A stretch of 64,000 nucleotides of DNA from Paenibacillus physcomitrellae (lineage in GTDB: Bacteria; Bacillota; Bacilli; Paenibacillales; Paenibacillaceae): contig NZ_CP022584.1 of the NCBI RefSeq assembly GCF_002240225.1, positions 1 to 64,000 on the forward strand, given 5' to 3'. This document shows, in pieces, positions 46,152-55,067 of this stretch (position 1 is its first letter; each line of letters begins with the position of its first letter). A model generated the notes under the pieces. That model did no database searches, was not told the origin of the DNA, and saw only the letters and a program-made list of their open reading frames with translations. Position numbers and translations under genes: made by a program.

Positions 46152-46901
46152 ATGTATACTTTGGTTTTGTTAAGACATGGTGAAAGCGTGTATAACCAGG
46201 GGAACTTGTTTACAGGCTGGACGGATGTGGATCTTTCGGAGAAAGGAATTCATGAAGCGCATGAAGCGGGCAAATTGATGCAGCGGGAAGGGCTGACCTT
46301 TGATGTGGCCCACACGTCTTATTTGAAACGGGCCATCAAAACGTTGTTTTTTGCGCTGGAAGAGATGGATCTGCTGTGGATCCCGGTCCATAAGACCTGG
46401 AAGCTTAACGAACGTCACTACGGGGCACTGCAGGGACTGAGCAAACTGGATACGGCAAAAAAATACGGCGACGAGCAGGTGATGTTATGGCGTCGAAGTT
46501 ATGACGTGCTCCCGCCATCGCTGACGAAAGACGACGAGCGTTACCCGCGGAACGATATCCGCTACAAGGACGTGGAGGATAAATATATCCCGCTTACGGA
46601 AAGCCTGAAGGAAACGGTGGTCCGGGTGGAAGACTACTGGAACCGGGAGATCGCTCCGCAGATCAAGGCCGGCAAAAAAGTCATCATTGCCGCACACGGC
46701 AACAGTCTGCGCGCCCTGATCAAATATCTGGAGAACATCGGCAATCAGGAGATTCTGGATTTGAACATTCCAACCGGAACGCCGCTTGTTTACAAGCTGG
46801 ACGACGACTTGAAGCCAGTAGATAAATATTATCTGGGCAGTGAAGAACGTACCGAACAGAAAATCGAGAAAGTGGCCGATCCCGGAAAAATCATGGAGTA
46901 A
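46152..46901 (+). CDS. gpmA: 2,3-bisphosphoglycerate-dependent phosphoglycerate mutase
   Basis: A 249-aa histidine phosphatase that interconverts 3- and 2-phosphoglycerate in glycolysis. The phospho-His is in [10 protein letters not shown] (His10); [22 protein letters not shown] and the second catalytic His in [15 protein letters not shown] are all present. AAAGGAG precedes ATG 46152. Full length and cytoplasmic. A GpmI-type enzyme may exist elsewhere. Confidence 0.96.
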   Translation: MYTLVLLRHGESVYNQGNLFTGWTDVDLSEKGIHEAHEAGKLMQREGLTFDVAHTSYLKRAIKTLFFALEEMDLLWIPVHKTWKLNERHYGALQGLSKLDTAKKYGDEQVMLWRRSYDVLPPSLTKDDERYPRNDIRYKDVEDKYIPLTESLKETVVRVEDYWNREIAPQIKAGKKVIIAAHGNSLRALIKYLENIGNQEILDLNIPTGTPLVYKLDDDLKPVDKYYLGSEERTEQKIEKVADPGKIME

Positions 46902-46982
46902 GTGCTATATCTGGTGTGGCTTCAATTCTTATACTCGGGAGCATATTGGCCGAAAAATCGAATACAAATGGAGGAAGGGGAC

Positions 46983-47045
46983 ATGCAGGTTGATCTCCAA
47001 GAATGGAATGAGGAGATGAGCAAGGGAAATGAAGTTTATTCATAG
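46983..47045 (+). CDS. Possible 20-aa upstream ORF overlapping the PKS start
   Basis: ATG 46983 is preceded by GGAGGAAGGGG, the best Shine-Dalgarno in this stretch, and the frame stops at TAG 47043-47045, 17 nt past the PKS start codon at 47029. Arrangement suggests translational coupling. The peptide is hydrophilic and matches nothing I know. Confidence 0.4.
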   Translation: MQVDLQEWNEEMSKGNEVYS

Positions 47046-48246
47046 GAACATCGCAATTCAAGGCTTGGGGACAGCTGTCCCGGAGCATAAGCTGGATCAG
47101 GCCGATACGTCGGAACGGTTGGGACAAGCTTTAGCCGGGTATCCGGATTCGAGGCGCTGGGCCAAACGAATTTTTAAACAATGCGGGGTTGAGACCCGTT
47201 ATACAGTTGAACCAGAGCTGCTCAACCCAGCGGACGAGTGCCGGTATTTTCCAAACTCCTCCGATTTAACTGTGCCTGGAACGGCTGAACGCATGGACAC
47301 TTATAAAAAAGAATCGGTTCCGCTTGCGCTGAAATCGGCTCGTCAGGCACTTCAGGATGCCCGGGTGGATGCTTCCGCCATTACGCACCTTATTACCGTC
47401 AGCTGCACCGGACAGTATCTCCCGGGACTGGATACCCACTTAATCCGTGAGCTTGGATTACCACGCACCGTAAACCGGATTCCGTTTAACTTCCTTGGCT
47501 GTGCGGCAGGACTGAAGGGCGTTTGCTTGGGGAGTCAAATTGCCGCCCGCGAAGCGCAAGCTAAGATTCTGGTTGTTAGCGTTGAATTGTGCACGCTGCA
47601 TATTCAGCCTTCAAGCCGGAGGGAAGCGCTGTTTGGAGCGTCCTTTTTTGGAGACGGATCTTCAGCTTGCGTGATAGGGATGCCCAAAACGGGAGAAAAT
47701 GCGATATATCAACTGGGACTGGATCATTCCGTGCTGCTCGCCGATTCGGCTGATGAAATGATCTGGGAGGTTGGTGATCATGGATTTGATTTGTATTTGT
47801 CGCCCGATATTCCGAAGCTGCTGAGCCGCTTTGTTCCGGAGCAAATGGAGGTTCTGCTGGGCGGCAGTCGGGACGCTGAATTATGGGCGATCCATCCGGG
47901 CGGGAAGGGGATTGTTGATACGATCGAACAGTTGTATGGACTGAGCGGGGAACAGACCGCTTCAAGCCGGGCTATTCTTAGAAACTTTGGCAACATGTCA
48001 TCTGCCACCATTCTATTTGTACTCGCCCATATGCGGGACAGGCTGGTGGAGACCGGCGCAAAGGCCGCTTCCGGCGTCGCGTTGGCGTTTGGACCAGGTC
48101 TTACCTGTGAGATGATCCAGATTCAGTATGTTCCGCAACATTCACTACACCCGGAGAAAACAAGTTCCCCGGAGGGCAAGGCCTTTCCCGGTACGGACCA
48201 TTCGGATACGGAGACCCTGTTAAAGGTAGATGGAGCCCATGTCTAA
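47029..48246 (+). CDS. Type III polyketide synthase
   Basis: A 405-aa chalcone-synthase-like homodimeric enzyme that condenses malonyl-CoA onto an acyl-CoA starter. The catalytic triad is present: Cys158 in NFLGCAAGLKG, His289 in AIHPGGKGI and Asn322 in NFGNMSSA. FGDGSSA is also conserved. ATG 47029 has AAGGGA 3 nt upstream and lies inside a small upstream ORF with a stronger ribosome site. The methyltransferase gene overlaps its end by 17 nt, so they form one unit. Bacillus BcsA/BpsA with its methylating partner makes alkylpyrone ethers, and similar products are likely here. Confidence 0.92.
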   Translation: MKFIHRNIAIQGLGTAVPEHKLDQADTSERLGQALAGYPDSRRWAKRIFKQCGVETRYTVEPELLNPADECRYFPNSSDLTVPGTAERMDTYKKESVPLALKSARQALQDARVDASAITHLITVSCTGQYLPGLDTHLIRELGLPRTVNRIPFNFLGCAAGLKGVCLGSQIAAREAQAKILVVSVELCTLHIQPSSRREALFGASFFGDGSSACVIGMPKTGENAIYQLGLDHSVLLADSADEMIWEVGDHGFDLYLSPDIPKLLSRFVPEQMEVLLGGSRDAELWAIHPGGKGIVDTIEQLYGLSGEQTASSRAILRNFGNMSSATILFVLAHMRDRLVETGAKAASGVALAFGPGLTCEMIQIQYVPQHSLHPEKTSSPEGKAFPGTDHSDTETLLKVDGAHV

Positions 48247-48958
48247 AAGCTTTAGGCGGCGGGCCGTAGAGCTTGAAGTCATGGACGACTTCTCGGACGG
48301 AGGTCCGGAGCTACGCGAAGCCTTGGGACAGATCCGGCAGCTGAACCGGATATTCGGGGCTGCAGGTCCTACGCTGTATGGCGTAAAAAAACTATGGCGG
48401 GAGGCTGGTGCTCCCCGCCGCCTTACCGTTTTGGATATTGGTGCAGGCTCCGGGGATGTGAACAAGGCGCTTTTGCGCTGGGCAGATGAGGAAGAACTGG
48501 AGGTTTCGATCACGCTGTCGGACATTACGGAGGAGGCCTGCGCGGAGGCGCGGCTGTTTTATCTGGGGGAACCCCGGGTCTGCGTCCAGCGCAGTGATTT
48601 GTTCGACCTGCGGCCGTCTTCGGCAGACATCGTCACCGGCACCCAGTTTGTTCACCATTTTCCCGGGGACGAACTTCCGAATGTAGTCGGCCATATGCTC
48701 AAAGCTTCGCGGATTGGCGTAGTGATCAATGATTTGCATCGGCACTGGATGCCGTGGACGGCGGTTTGGCTGATGGTCAGGCTCATTTCGGCCAACCGTT
48801 TCGTAAAAACCGACGCCCCCCTGTCCGTAGCCAAGGGTTTTCGGGCAGGAGACTGGAGGAAACTGCAGAGAACGCCGGGACTTGAGCATCTGCAGTTCTC
48901 TTGGCGGCCTTTATTCCGGTATGTGGCAGTCATTAATAAACAGCATAAGCCGCAATGA
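48230..48958 (+). CDS. SAM-dependent methyltransferase of the PKS unit
   Basis: A 242-aa class I methyltransferase with motif I LTVLDIGAGSGDVNKAL (about 64-80), an acidic SDITEEA and the post-motif TGTQFVHHFPGDEL. It starts at ATG 48230 inside the PKS gene; ATG 48239 is an alternative. Overlap by 17 nt points to translational coupling and to methylation of the polyketide product. This differs from the isoprenylcysteine-methyltransferase-like YpbQ that accompanies the Bacillus enzyme. It ends in a strong terminator. Confidence 0.85.
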   Translation: MEPMSKSFRRRAVELEVMDDFSDGGPELREALGQIRQLNRIFGAAGPTLYGVKKLWREAGAPRRLTVLDIGAGSGDVNKALLRWADEEELEVSITLSDITEEACAEARLFYLGEPRVCVQRSDLFDLRPSSADIVTGTQFVHHFPGDELPNVVGHMLKASRIGVVINDLHRHWMPWTAVWLMVRLISANRFVKTDAPLSVAKGFRAGDWRKLQRTPGLEHLQFSWRPLFRYVAVINKQHKPQ

Positions 48959-48995
48959 ACAGGGCCTCGGCAGTTGGGGTCCTGTGTTTTTTTTT
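48959..48995 (+). terminator. Terminator of the PKS unit
   Basis: ACAGGGCC pairs imperfectly with GGGTCCTGT, followed by nine T residues. Confidence 0.85.
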
Positions 48996-49087
48996 GTAAA
49001 GTTCCTTTAATATGGAAAGAGATGCATCCTGTTAAAGTATGCAGAAGGATTTTATCTATCTATTCCATTCGAAAGGGAGTTTTGAAA

Positions 49088-50188
49088 TTGACCGAGAACC
49101 GTTCGGCCCCCAGAAAAGCCGCTTTCTTTCTTGCCGCTTCGATCATGGCGTGTTCTGCAGTTATTCTGCCTTTCAAGGATGCCGCAGCAGCCGCATCTGT
49201 ATCGGCACCGGCGTACAAAGTAGTTAAACAGGCCATGAATATTAAAGGAACCCCAATAAACATCGGCACAATTTTTCTCCACGATTCTACTTATATCGCA
49301 TTGCGCGATTTAAGTACAAGCCTTGGTCTGGCTGTTGAATTCGATAACAAAAGCAAAACGGTCAAAGTCAGTGGAGAAGGGAAAGTACTGGAAATTCATT
49401 TGAGCACCGGTGCTATTCTGGTTAACGGCCAGCCGGTGTATGGACCGGAAAATCTAATCCAAAACCAGGTGACCTATTTGCCGCTGCGGTTTGTGCTGGA
49501 GCAAACGGGTTTTGCAGTAAACTATGATTCTTCTTCCAGCATAATCGAAATCCAGCCGGTTGAAGAAAATAACCTCCGGATTCAGTCCAGAGAAATTACG
49601 GGGGAAGGCAGCGGGAAATCGTGGAGCGTTTCTTATCCGGTTATCGAAGGCTACATGGACTCGGGAGTACAACAGCAAATCAATGTTTACCTTAATCAGC
49701 AGGTGGAAGAGCAAATAGCCGCTTCCTCCAAGCTGATGGACAGCGTGGTGAAGAGCAATCAAGAAATTATGGCCCAGTATCCGAATGCAAATATACGTCC
49801 ACCCAGCCTTGAAGGCCGGTTTACAGTAACTTATAACGAACGAGGGCTGCTTAGTCTTTACGTGGATTATTATCTGGATTTAGGTGGGGCTCACGGCAGC
49901 ACAGATCGTAAGCCGTATACCTTTGATCTAAGTACAGGAGAAGTGCTTTCATTAAAAGAAGCGGCACATCATAAGGAGAATTACGTTTCCATCATCAATA
50001 GCGAAATCAAACAACAGATTCAGAACCAGGATTTGTTGCTGCAGACGCCTTTCGAAAGCATCGAAGAAGACCGTGCTTATTTTCTGAATCCTAGCGGTAT
50101 CGTCATCTACTTTATGGAATATGAGCACACACCGTATGCCTTAGGGATGCCGGAATTTGTGATTCCTTATCAGGCATTTGAGTCGTGA
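49088..50188 (+). CDS. Secreted protein: copper-amine-oxidase-like domain plus DUF4163/DUF3298
   Basis: A 366-aa secreted protein. Signal peptide (1-34, ending AAAAAS), a copper-amine-oxidase N-terminal-like domain (about 45-145, with IGTIFLHDSTYIALRDLS and TYLPLRFVLEQTGFAV), then an RsiV-like domain (about 160-366) with YLDLGGAHGSTDRKPYTFDLSTGEVLSL typical of DUF3298. The frame opens at 48974; GGGAG at 49075-49079 favours TTG 49088 (TTG 49082 is too close). DUF3298 proteins such as RsiV bind lysozyme or act at the envelope; whether this one does is unknown. Not an anti-sigma factor, as it has no cytoplasmic domain. Confidence 0.85.
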   Translation: MTENRSAPRKAAFFLAASIMACSAVILPFKDAAAAASVSAPAYKVVKQAMNIKGTPINIGTIFLHDSTYIALRDLSTSLGLAVEFDNKSKTVKVSGEGKVLEIHLSTGAILVNGQPVYGPENLIQNQVTYLPLRFVLEQTGFAVNYDSSSSIIEIQPVEENNLRIQSREITGEGSGKSWSVSYPVIEGYMDSGVQQQINVYLNQQVEEQIAASSKLMDSVVKSNQEIMAQYPNANIRPPSLEGRFTVTYNERGLLSLYVDYYLDLGGAHGSTDRKPYTFDLSTGEVLSLKEAAHHKENYVSIINSEIKQQIQNQDLLLQTPFESIEEDRAYFLNPSGIVIYFMEYEHTPYALGMPEFVIPYQAFES

Positions 50189-50204
50189 CCGGATTCGGGT
50201 CCCT

Positions 50205-50822
50205 TTACAGCGAGAGGGTCAGCACGCCGGCACATCCTGAAACCTGCCGGTAGCCGGCTTTAAATCCGGCCTTGTCCAATTTCGGCAGAAATTCATCAGC
50301 GGCAATATACCATTCTTCTTCATCCCAGTTATCGCCGGCTTCCAATCTGCAGTGCTCGCGGTCCTGGGAGGTCTGGAATCCGATATCGCCGATCGCGATC
50401 ACCCCGTCCTTCCGAAGACGTCCAGCGAATAGTCTGAGCAGCTGAATTTTCCGATCGTCGTCGACATGATGGAAAGCGTAAGTGGACAGGATGCAGGAGA
50501 ATTTAAGCTCCATAATCGCCCCGGGAATCCCTTCCGCAAAATCAGCTTTATAGAGTCGCCCTTCGGGCATACGGTCTGCCGCAATACGGAGCATTTCCTC
50601 GGAAAAATCCAAGCCTGTAATTTCATGGCCCTGCTCATATAATTCCTGACTTAACCGCCCGGTGCCGATGCCGATATCCAAGATCGATAATACACTGCCC
50701 GCAGGGCGTTGATTTCTGCAATATCTCAGCACTTCTTCATAACCTTCAAAAGGATATCCTTGTGTTCGGTCTATCGTTTGCTCGTATGCAGGGGCCCATT
50801 GATTAAAACCTTGTTGATCCAT
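50205..50822 (-). CDS. SAM-dependent methyltransferase
   Basis: A 205-aa class I methyltransferase of the YrrT/UbiE-like type. Motif I is LSILDIGIGTGRLSQEL (about 45-61), then ITGLDFSEEMLRIA and the CILSTYAFHHVDD block. GAGGTGCT precedes ATG 50822. It is convergent with the preceding gene and has no functional partner nearby. Substrate unknown. Confidence 0.87.
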   Translation of the reverse strand: MDQQGFNQWAPAYEQTIDRTQGYPFEGYEEVLRYCRNQRPAGSVLSILDIGIGTGRLSQELYEQGHEITGLDFSEEMLRIAADRMPEGRLYKADFAEGIPGAIMELKFSCILSTYAFHHVDDDRKIQLLRLFAGRLRKDGVIAIGDIGFQTSQDREHCRLEAGDNWDEEEWYIAADEFLPKLDKAGFKAGYRQVSGCAGVLTLSL

Positions 50823-50946
50823 CGAACAGCACCTCGCCTTGTCTTTTGCTTCTCTATGAAATATAGCATGGTTGTGAACGGAATGACGGGGAGAAAATGA
50901 TTATAGTTAAACTGGAAGAAATAAAGGGCAAAAACAAACAAAAAAA

Positions 50947-51015
50947 GGACAAAAACCCTCGTATAAAACCTTGATACAAGGGCTTTTGTCCGGGTGCCCA
51001 TTCTCAGGACACCCA
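50947..51015 (-). terminator. Two adjacent hairpins with a minus-strand T-run
   Basis: GGACAAAA (50947-50954) pairs with TTTTGTCC (50984-50991), continuing inside with CCCT/AGGG and GTAT/ATAC. A second hairpin GGGTGCCC/GGACACCC lies at 50993-51015. On the minus strand the first is followed by seven T residues, so it would terminate a minus transcript, yet no minus gene ends here. It could be a small RNA end or an attenuator before the methyltransferase at 50822. Confidence 0.5.
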
Positions 51016-51017
51016 TC

Positions 51018-51218
51018 ATGGGAGAGGAGAAACCGGATGAAGATCTTATGGGGAAACGTAAGTCTTCTCCGCGGTTGTCTACGACATTTGGTGATGTCGA
51101 TATCTTCATTATGTCCGGCAAATGCCGGAATATACATTGGCGCCCAAAAAAAGCCTGCGGCATGTCCCAGCTATTTTTCAAGCGGCCGTTGTTGTGGTAC
51201 GATAACGACATAAATTGA
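51018..51218 (+). CDS. Possible small protein upstream of rsmD
   Basis: An open frame of 66 codons from ATG 51018 to TGA 51218. The first half is charged (GEEKPDEDLMGKRKSSP) and the second has several aromatic residues and Cys (IFIMSGKCRNIHWRP, LLWYDND). Codon choice looks like neighbouring genes, but the Shine-Dalgarno is weak and hairpins run through the stretch. It might equally be structured non-coding RNA. No family recognised. Confidence 0.35.
   Translation: MGEEKPDEDLMGKRKSSPRLSTTFGDVDIFIMSGKCRNIHWRPKKACGMSQLFFKRPLLWYDNDIN
51175..51203 (+). promoter_or_regulatory. Promoter of rsmD-coaD
   Basis: TTTTCA (51175-51180), 17-bp spacer and TACGAT (51198-51203), about 55 nt before the rsmD start. 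Confidence 0.6.
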
Positions 51219-51261
51219 GGACACGGCATGGCATGTGTGGATAGACAAGGAGAGAAGAAAT

Positions 51262-51900
51262 GTGCGTGTAATTTCGGGAAGCGCCCGCGGAAGGGCGCTA
51301 AAAGCCGTTCCCGGCATGGGGACGAGGCCTACGACCGATAAGGTGAAGGAGGCTATTTTTAGCATCATTGGTCCTTATTTTGACGGAGGGAACGTGCTGG
51401 ATTTGTTCGCCGGAACCGGCGGGCTTGGCATTGAGGCGCTCAGCCGCGGCATGGATAAAGGCGTGTTTATCGACATGGATTATAAAGCGCTTGAGACGAT
51501 TAAAGCGAACTTGAAGCAGACTGGTTTAACCGGGCAAGCTGAAGTTTATAAAAATGACGCCGAACGGGCTTTAAAGGCCCTGGCCAAGAGGGAGATGTGT
51601 TTTGATCTCGTTTTTCTCGATCCGCCTTATCGGTTGAAACACGGCGCCGAGCTCATGCTTAAGCTGGAGGAACTGGAATTGGTATCCGAGGACGCGGTGG
51701 TCATGCTCGAATATGAATCTTCCTACGAGTATCCGGAAGTGATAGGCGGGTTTCATTTGACGAGGAAAGCCGTTTACGGCGAGACAGCGGTCTCGATCTA
51801 CCGGCGGGAGCCCGGCCAAGCAGAGGCTGAAGCAGAAGTCCAAACAACAAACGGAACTTCTGGTCAGGAAGAGACGAGTAGTGGAGAGGAGATTTTATGA
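51262..51900 (+). CDS. rsmD: 16S rRNA (guanine-966-N2)-methyltransferase
   Basis: A 212-aa SAM-dependent enzyme that methylates G966 in the 16S rRNA of the 30S subunit. The SAM site is [16 protein letters not shown] and the catalytic motif is FLDPPY; the N-terminal [10 protein letters not shown] is family-typical. The frame opens at GTG 51235, but AAGGAG at 51247-51252 is correctly spaced for GTG 51262. The C-terminal 35 residues are an acidic Glu/Gly/Ser/Thr-rich extension. It overlaps coaD by 4 nt (ATGA), the usual Bacillales pairing. Confidence 0.95.
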   Translation: MRVISGSARGRALKAVPGMGTRPTTDKVKEAIFSIIGPYFDGGNVLDLFAGTGGLGIEALSRGMDKGVFIDMDYKALETIKANLKQTGLTGQAEVYKNDAERALKALAKREMCFDLVFLDPPYRLKHGAELMLKLEELELVSEDAVVMLEYESSYEYPEVIGGFHLTRKAVYGETAVSIYRREPGQAEAEAEVQTTNGTSGQEETSSGEEIL

Positions 51901-52439
51901 ACAGCGAAGCAGTAAATCTATCCGGTACAGCCAGACCCCTTAGAGTAGCCGTTTATCCCGGCAGCTTTGATCCGGTAACGATGGGGCATATCGATATTAT
52001 CCAGCGGGCAGCGCGCCAGTTTGACGTTTTGATCGTGGCGGTGCTGAATAATTTGAGCAAAAAGCCGCTATTTACGGTTGAAGAGCGTAAGGACCTGCTA
52101 AGGGAGTGCACCCGCCACCTTCCCAATGTCGAGGTAGACAGCTTCCGCGATCTGCTGGTGAACTACATGCGCAACAAACAAGCTGACGTCATCGTCAGAG
52201 GCATCCGCTCCGTAACAGACTTCGAATACGAACTGCAGATGGCCTCTACGAACCAGAAGCTGAACAGCGAGGTAGAGACGATTTTTATGATGACCAACCC
52301 GAAATATTCCTACCTGAGCTCCAGTGTTGTGAAAGAAATTGCGATGTTCCAGGGGGACGTATCCACTTTGGTTCCTCCAGAGGTAGAAGCGGCATTAAAG
52401 GTCAAAATGGCTGAGAGAGCGTCTGATACAAAGGCTTGA
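51897..52439 (+). CDS. coaD: Phosphopantetheine adenylyltransferase
   Basis: A 180-aa nucleotidyltransferase for the fourth step of coenzyme A synthesis, making dephospho-CoA from 4'-phosphopantetheine and ATP. Motifs: [17 protein letters not shown] with the TxGH site, [15 protein letters not shown] and the C-terminal [12 protein letters not shown]. It has about 16 extra N-terminal residues before the usual start, but the ATGA overlap with rsmD and GGAGAGGAG upstream fix ATG 51897. Confidence 0.96.
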   Translation: MNSEAVNLSGTARPLRVAVYPGSFDPVTMGHIDIIQRAARQFDVLIVAVLNNLSKKPLFTVEERKDLLRECTRHLPNVEVDSFRDLLVNYMRNKQADVIVRGIRSVTDFEYELQMASTNQKLNSEVETIFMMTNPKYSYLSSSVVKEIAMFQGDVSTLVPPEVEAALKVKMAERASDTKA

Positions 52440-52495
52440 TTGCTGCCGACAAGTCTCCGACTCCAATTGGATTAAGCTTAATTAAATTGAACTGA

Positions 52496-53743
52496 TTAAA
52501 CCTGATGCCGCATTTTCCGTCTCCAGAGGAAGGCGAACACGGTCAATCCTCCAAGTATCAGAGCGAACAAGACCGTCTGCCAGCTGATGATCCCCCAAAA
52601 TTGCTGCCCCTGCGGAAGAAAGGTGCCAGTTTGGGCAGTGAAGTCTGCAAGGTTATCCCGGTAGGCTGGAACTGTATGCGGAAACAGCGCGGTAACAGGA
52701 TTCCAGATCAGCAGGGTAAACAGGTAGGCATATGCGCCGTGCAGCAGTCTGGTGAGCAAGAAACCTTTGCTGTGAATCCCTGCCGGTTTGAGTACAGCTC
52801 TTACCTGGAAGTAGCTGCATAGTCCTCCCCAGCCGAGACCTGCGCCTAATAGAGCGGCTTGGAGGGCTGGAGAAGAGAAACCCGATTCGGCCAGCCGGAA
52901 GCTGCCGAGATGCACTTCCAGCAGCGCAGGGACGATATAATCGGGGAAGCCTTTGGGCAGCACTCTGGAGATGACTTGAATGACCAAGGCAAAGATCAGC
53001 ATGTAACCGCCGACGCTGAGCAGGGTCTGCACCGAAACGGTTACGGTATCCCCGAGCAGTCTGCCAAAGCTGCGGCCGTCGATCCGCCGTGCCATTACGG
53101 TACTGCGGATCACCTGGCGAATTAACGAGTCTTTGGAGCCGGCTGCGGATTTGGCGGGTTTGACCTTGCTTGCTGGCGCCGGAGAATCCGAATCTTGTGG
53201 ACGGCGCAGCCATCCGATGGTTATACCGGCAGCAAGTCCTGCGACAATATGGATGGCCGCCAGAAGCAGTCCCAGCGCGGGAGTGTGCATAAATCCTGTA
53301 CCGATAACGACGACGATCAGCATCGGATTACAGAAATGAACGGCAGCTGAAAGTCTTGCGGCTTGGCCTGCGGTCAGCTTCTGCTGCCCGTACAGCCGGG
53401 CGGCTGATTCAGCCGCCACAGGGAAACCGGCTATGAGACCTAGGGGCAGCAGAAAGCCGCTTTCGCCCGGGAACCGGAACAGCTTTCGCGTCAAGGGATC
53501 AAACAAGGTTCCCAGTCCGTGCACCAGCCCGTAGGCAATCATCATTTCGGACAGCACAAGGAACGGGAGCAGGGCGGGGAACACAATATGCCACCAGACC
53601 GTTAGTCCCTGCAAGGTGGCATCAAAAGCTTTTCCCGGATCATAAATGACGCAAACCACCAGGATGACGGCACATAACCCAAGCCAGAAAGTTGTCCACA
53701 AGGAGCCTTTACTGTTTGGGGTTGTTTCGGGGGTGTTGTTCAT
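52496..53743 (-). CDS. ylbJ: Sporulation integral membrane protein YlbJ
   Basis: A 415-aa polytopic membrane protein with two nucleoside-recognition (Gate)-like halves, for example WWHIVFPALLPFLVLSEM and LLPLGLIAGFPVAAESAA. YlbJ is needed for normal spore formation in Bacillus subtilis. The frame opens at 53815, but AAGAGGTG precedes ATG 53743. Here it is transcribed opposite to coaD and ylbL. A Pro/Ser/Lys-rich cytoplasmic loop lies around residues 175-195. Confidence 0.9.
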   Translation of the reverse strand: MNNTPETTPNSKGSLWTTFWLGLCAVILVVCVIYDPGKAFDATLQGLTVWWHIVFPALLPFLVLSEMMIAYGLVHGLGTLFDPLTRKLFRFPGESGFLLPLGLIAGFPVAAESAARLYGQQKLTAGQAARLSAAVHFCNPMLIVVVIGTGFMHTPALGLLLAAIHIVAGLAAGITIGWLRRPQDSDSPAPASKVKPAKSAAGSKDSLIRQVIRSTVMARRIDGRSFGRLLGDTVTVSVQTLLSVGGYMLIFALVIQVISRVLPKGFPDYIVPALLEVHLGSFRLAESGFSSPALQAALLGAGLGWGGLCSYFQVRAVLKPAGIHSKGFLLTRLLHGAYAYLFTLLIWNPVTALFPHTVPAYRDNLADFTAQTGTFLPQGQQFWGIISWQTVLFALILGGLTVFAFLWRRKMRHQV

Positions 53744-53871
53744 GGGTTCAGCACCTCTTGAATAAAGGATAGTCATCCAAAATATATAACGGTATAAGAG
53801 TTTAAAGGGTCGCAAGACAGTCTTTTTAGCGGCTGGTCCTAAATTACTGGTTCTAAATTAAGGTATGCGGT

Positions 53872-54945
53872 TTGTCCGATGAACAGACCAAGCTGACAAC
53901 AGGAGGAGTGAGAAGCGGCATGAAGAGAAAAGGCTGGAAGGTGCTTCGCCCCGCACTGGCCGGGGTTGTTTTTATCTTGTTCGTATATGTGCTTGTATTT
54001 ATGCCGCTGCCTTACATCATTTATCAGCCGGGGACGGCTGAACAGGTAGGGCCGATGGTTTCGATTGCTGACGGGGATAAAGAGGAGAAGGGAACCTTTA
54101 TGCTGACGACCGTATCATCGAGGTATGCTAATGTGGTTTATTATTTGGCAGCCAAACTCGATAAAAATGCCGAGGTCGATCCTAAGCCAAAAAGGAACGA
54201 AGCCGAATATAGCGCACTGCAGGTTTCCTATATGACCGGGTCGCAGTCCAGCGCCATTGAAGCGGCATATAAGAAAGCCGGAGTCAAATACACGAATGAA
54301 CCTCAATATATTTCCATACTCGGCCATGTAGATGGCGTAACGTCCAAAGGGGATTTCCAGGCGAATGACATCCTTTCCAGCGTTGACGGGAAAAAGATAA
54401 AGACCTCTGAAGAGCTGTCGGATCTGTTAGCGGCCAAGAAACCTGGCGACCATGTGGACGTGAAGCTGATGAGGAACGGGAAAGAAATCGATCAGGACGT
54501 TGAACTGGTTGAGCTTAAAGATGCTAATGGGACAGTACGTCCCGGCCTCGGTATTTCCATCGCTCAAAGAATTGACATCGTCAGTGCGGATGAGGGGAAA
54601 AAGGTGAATTTCGCTAAAACGGATATCGGCGGTCCTTCGGCCGGTTTGATGTTTACGCTTGAGATTTACAATCAGCTTACGCCTGGTGACCTGAGCAAGG
54701 GACATCGGATTTCCGGCACCGGCACGATTGATGCGAACGGCAATGTCGGGGAGATCGGCGGCGTCCAGTTCAAAATTGTGGCGGCGAATCGTGAGAAAGC
54801 GGAGGTGTTCTTTGTGCCGGAAGGCAATTATGCCGATGCGGAGAAAAAAGCGAAAAGCATCGGCACCTCGATGAGGCTTGTACCGGTTAAGACGCTGGAC
54901 GATGCGTTAAACTATCTTGACCAGATGAAAGCGGTTGGCGAATAA
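53872..54945 (+). CDS. ylbL: PDZ-Lon membrane serine protease (YlbL/SepM family)
   Basis: A 357-aa membrane protease. One N-terminal helix (about 26-46), an extracytoplasmic PDZ domain (about 130-215, GVTSKGDFQANDILSSVDG), then a Lon-type proteolytic domain with the catalytic Ser in GGPSAGLMF and Lys in GGVQFKIVAA. Relatives process competence pheromone (SepM) or degrade sporulation/cell-division inhibitors (YlbL). The start is uncertain: TTG 53872 has only AAGGT, while ATG 53920 has AGGAGG 13 nt before it. Confidence 0.92.
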   Translation: MSDEQTKLTTGGVRSGMKRKGWKVLRPALAGVVFILFVYVLVFMPLPYIIYQPGTAEQVGPMVSIADGDKEEKGTFMLTTVSSRYANVVYYLAAKLDKNAEVDPKPKRNEAEYSALQVSYMTGSQSSAIEAAYKKAGVKYTNEPQYISILGHVDGVTSKGDFQANDILSSVDGKKIKTSEELSDLLAAKKPGDHVDVKLMRNGKEIDQDVELVELKDANGTVRPGLGISIAQRIDIVSADEGKKVNFAKTDIGGPSAGLMFTLEIYNQLTPGDLSKGHRISGTGTIDANGNVGEIGGVQFKIVAANREKAEVFFVPEGNYADAEKKAKSIGTSMRLVPVKTLDDALNYLDQMKAVGE

Positions 54946-55005
54946 AGAGGTTTAGGATAGTCTGGACTATCCGCTTCTGATTGGAGCGGAGCCGAAGTCG
55001 GTACA

Positions 55006-55067
55006 ATAAACAAGCCGCCGCCTAGGAGCTTCTATAAAACTCAGCTCCTGAGCGGCGGCTGTTTATA
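55006..55067. terminator. Terminator between ylbL and tmcAL
   Basis: AACAAGCCGCCGC...AGGAGCT pairs with AGCTCCT...GCGGCGGCTGTT, a long stem between convergent genes. Confidence 0.85.
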
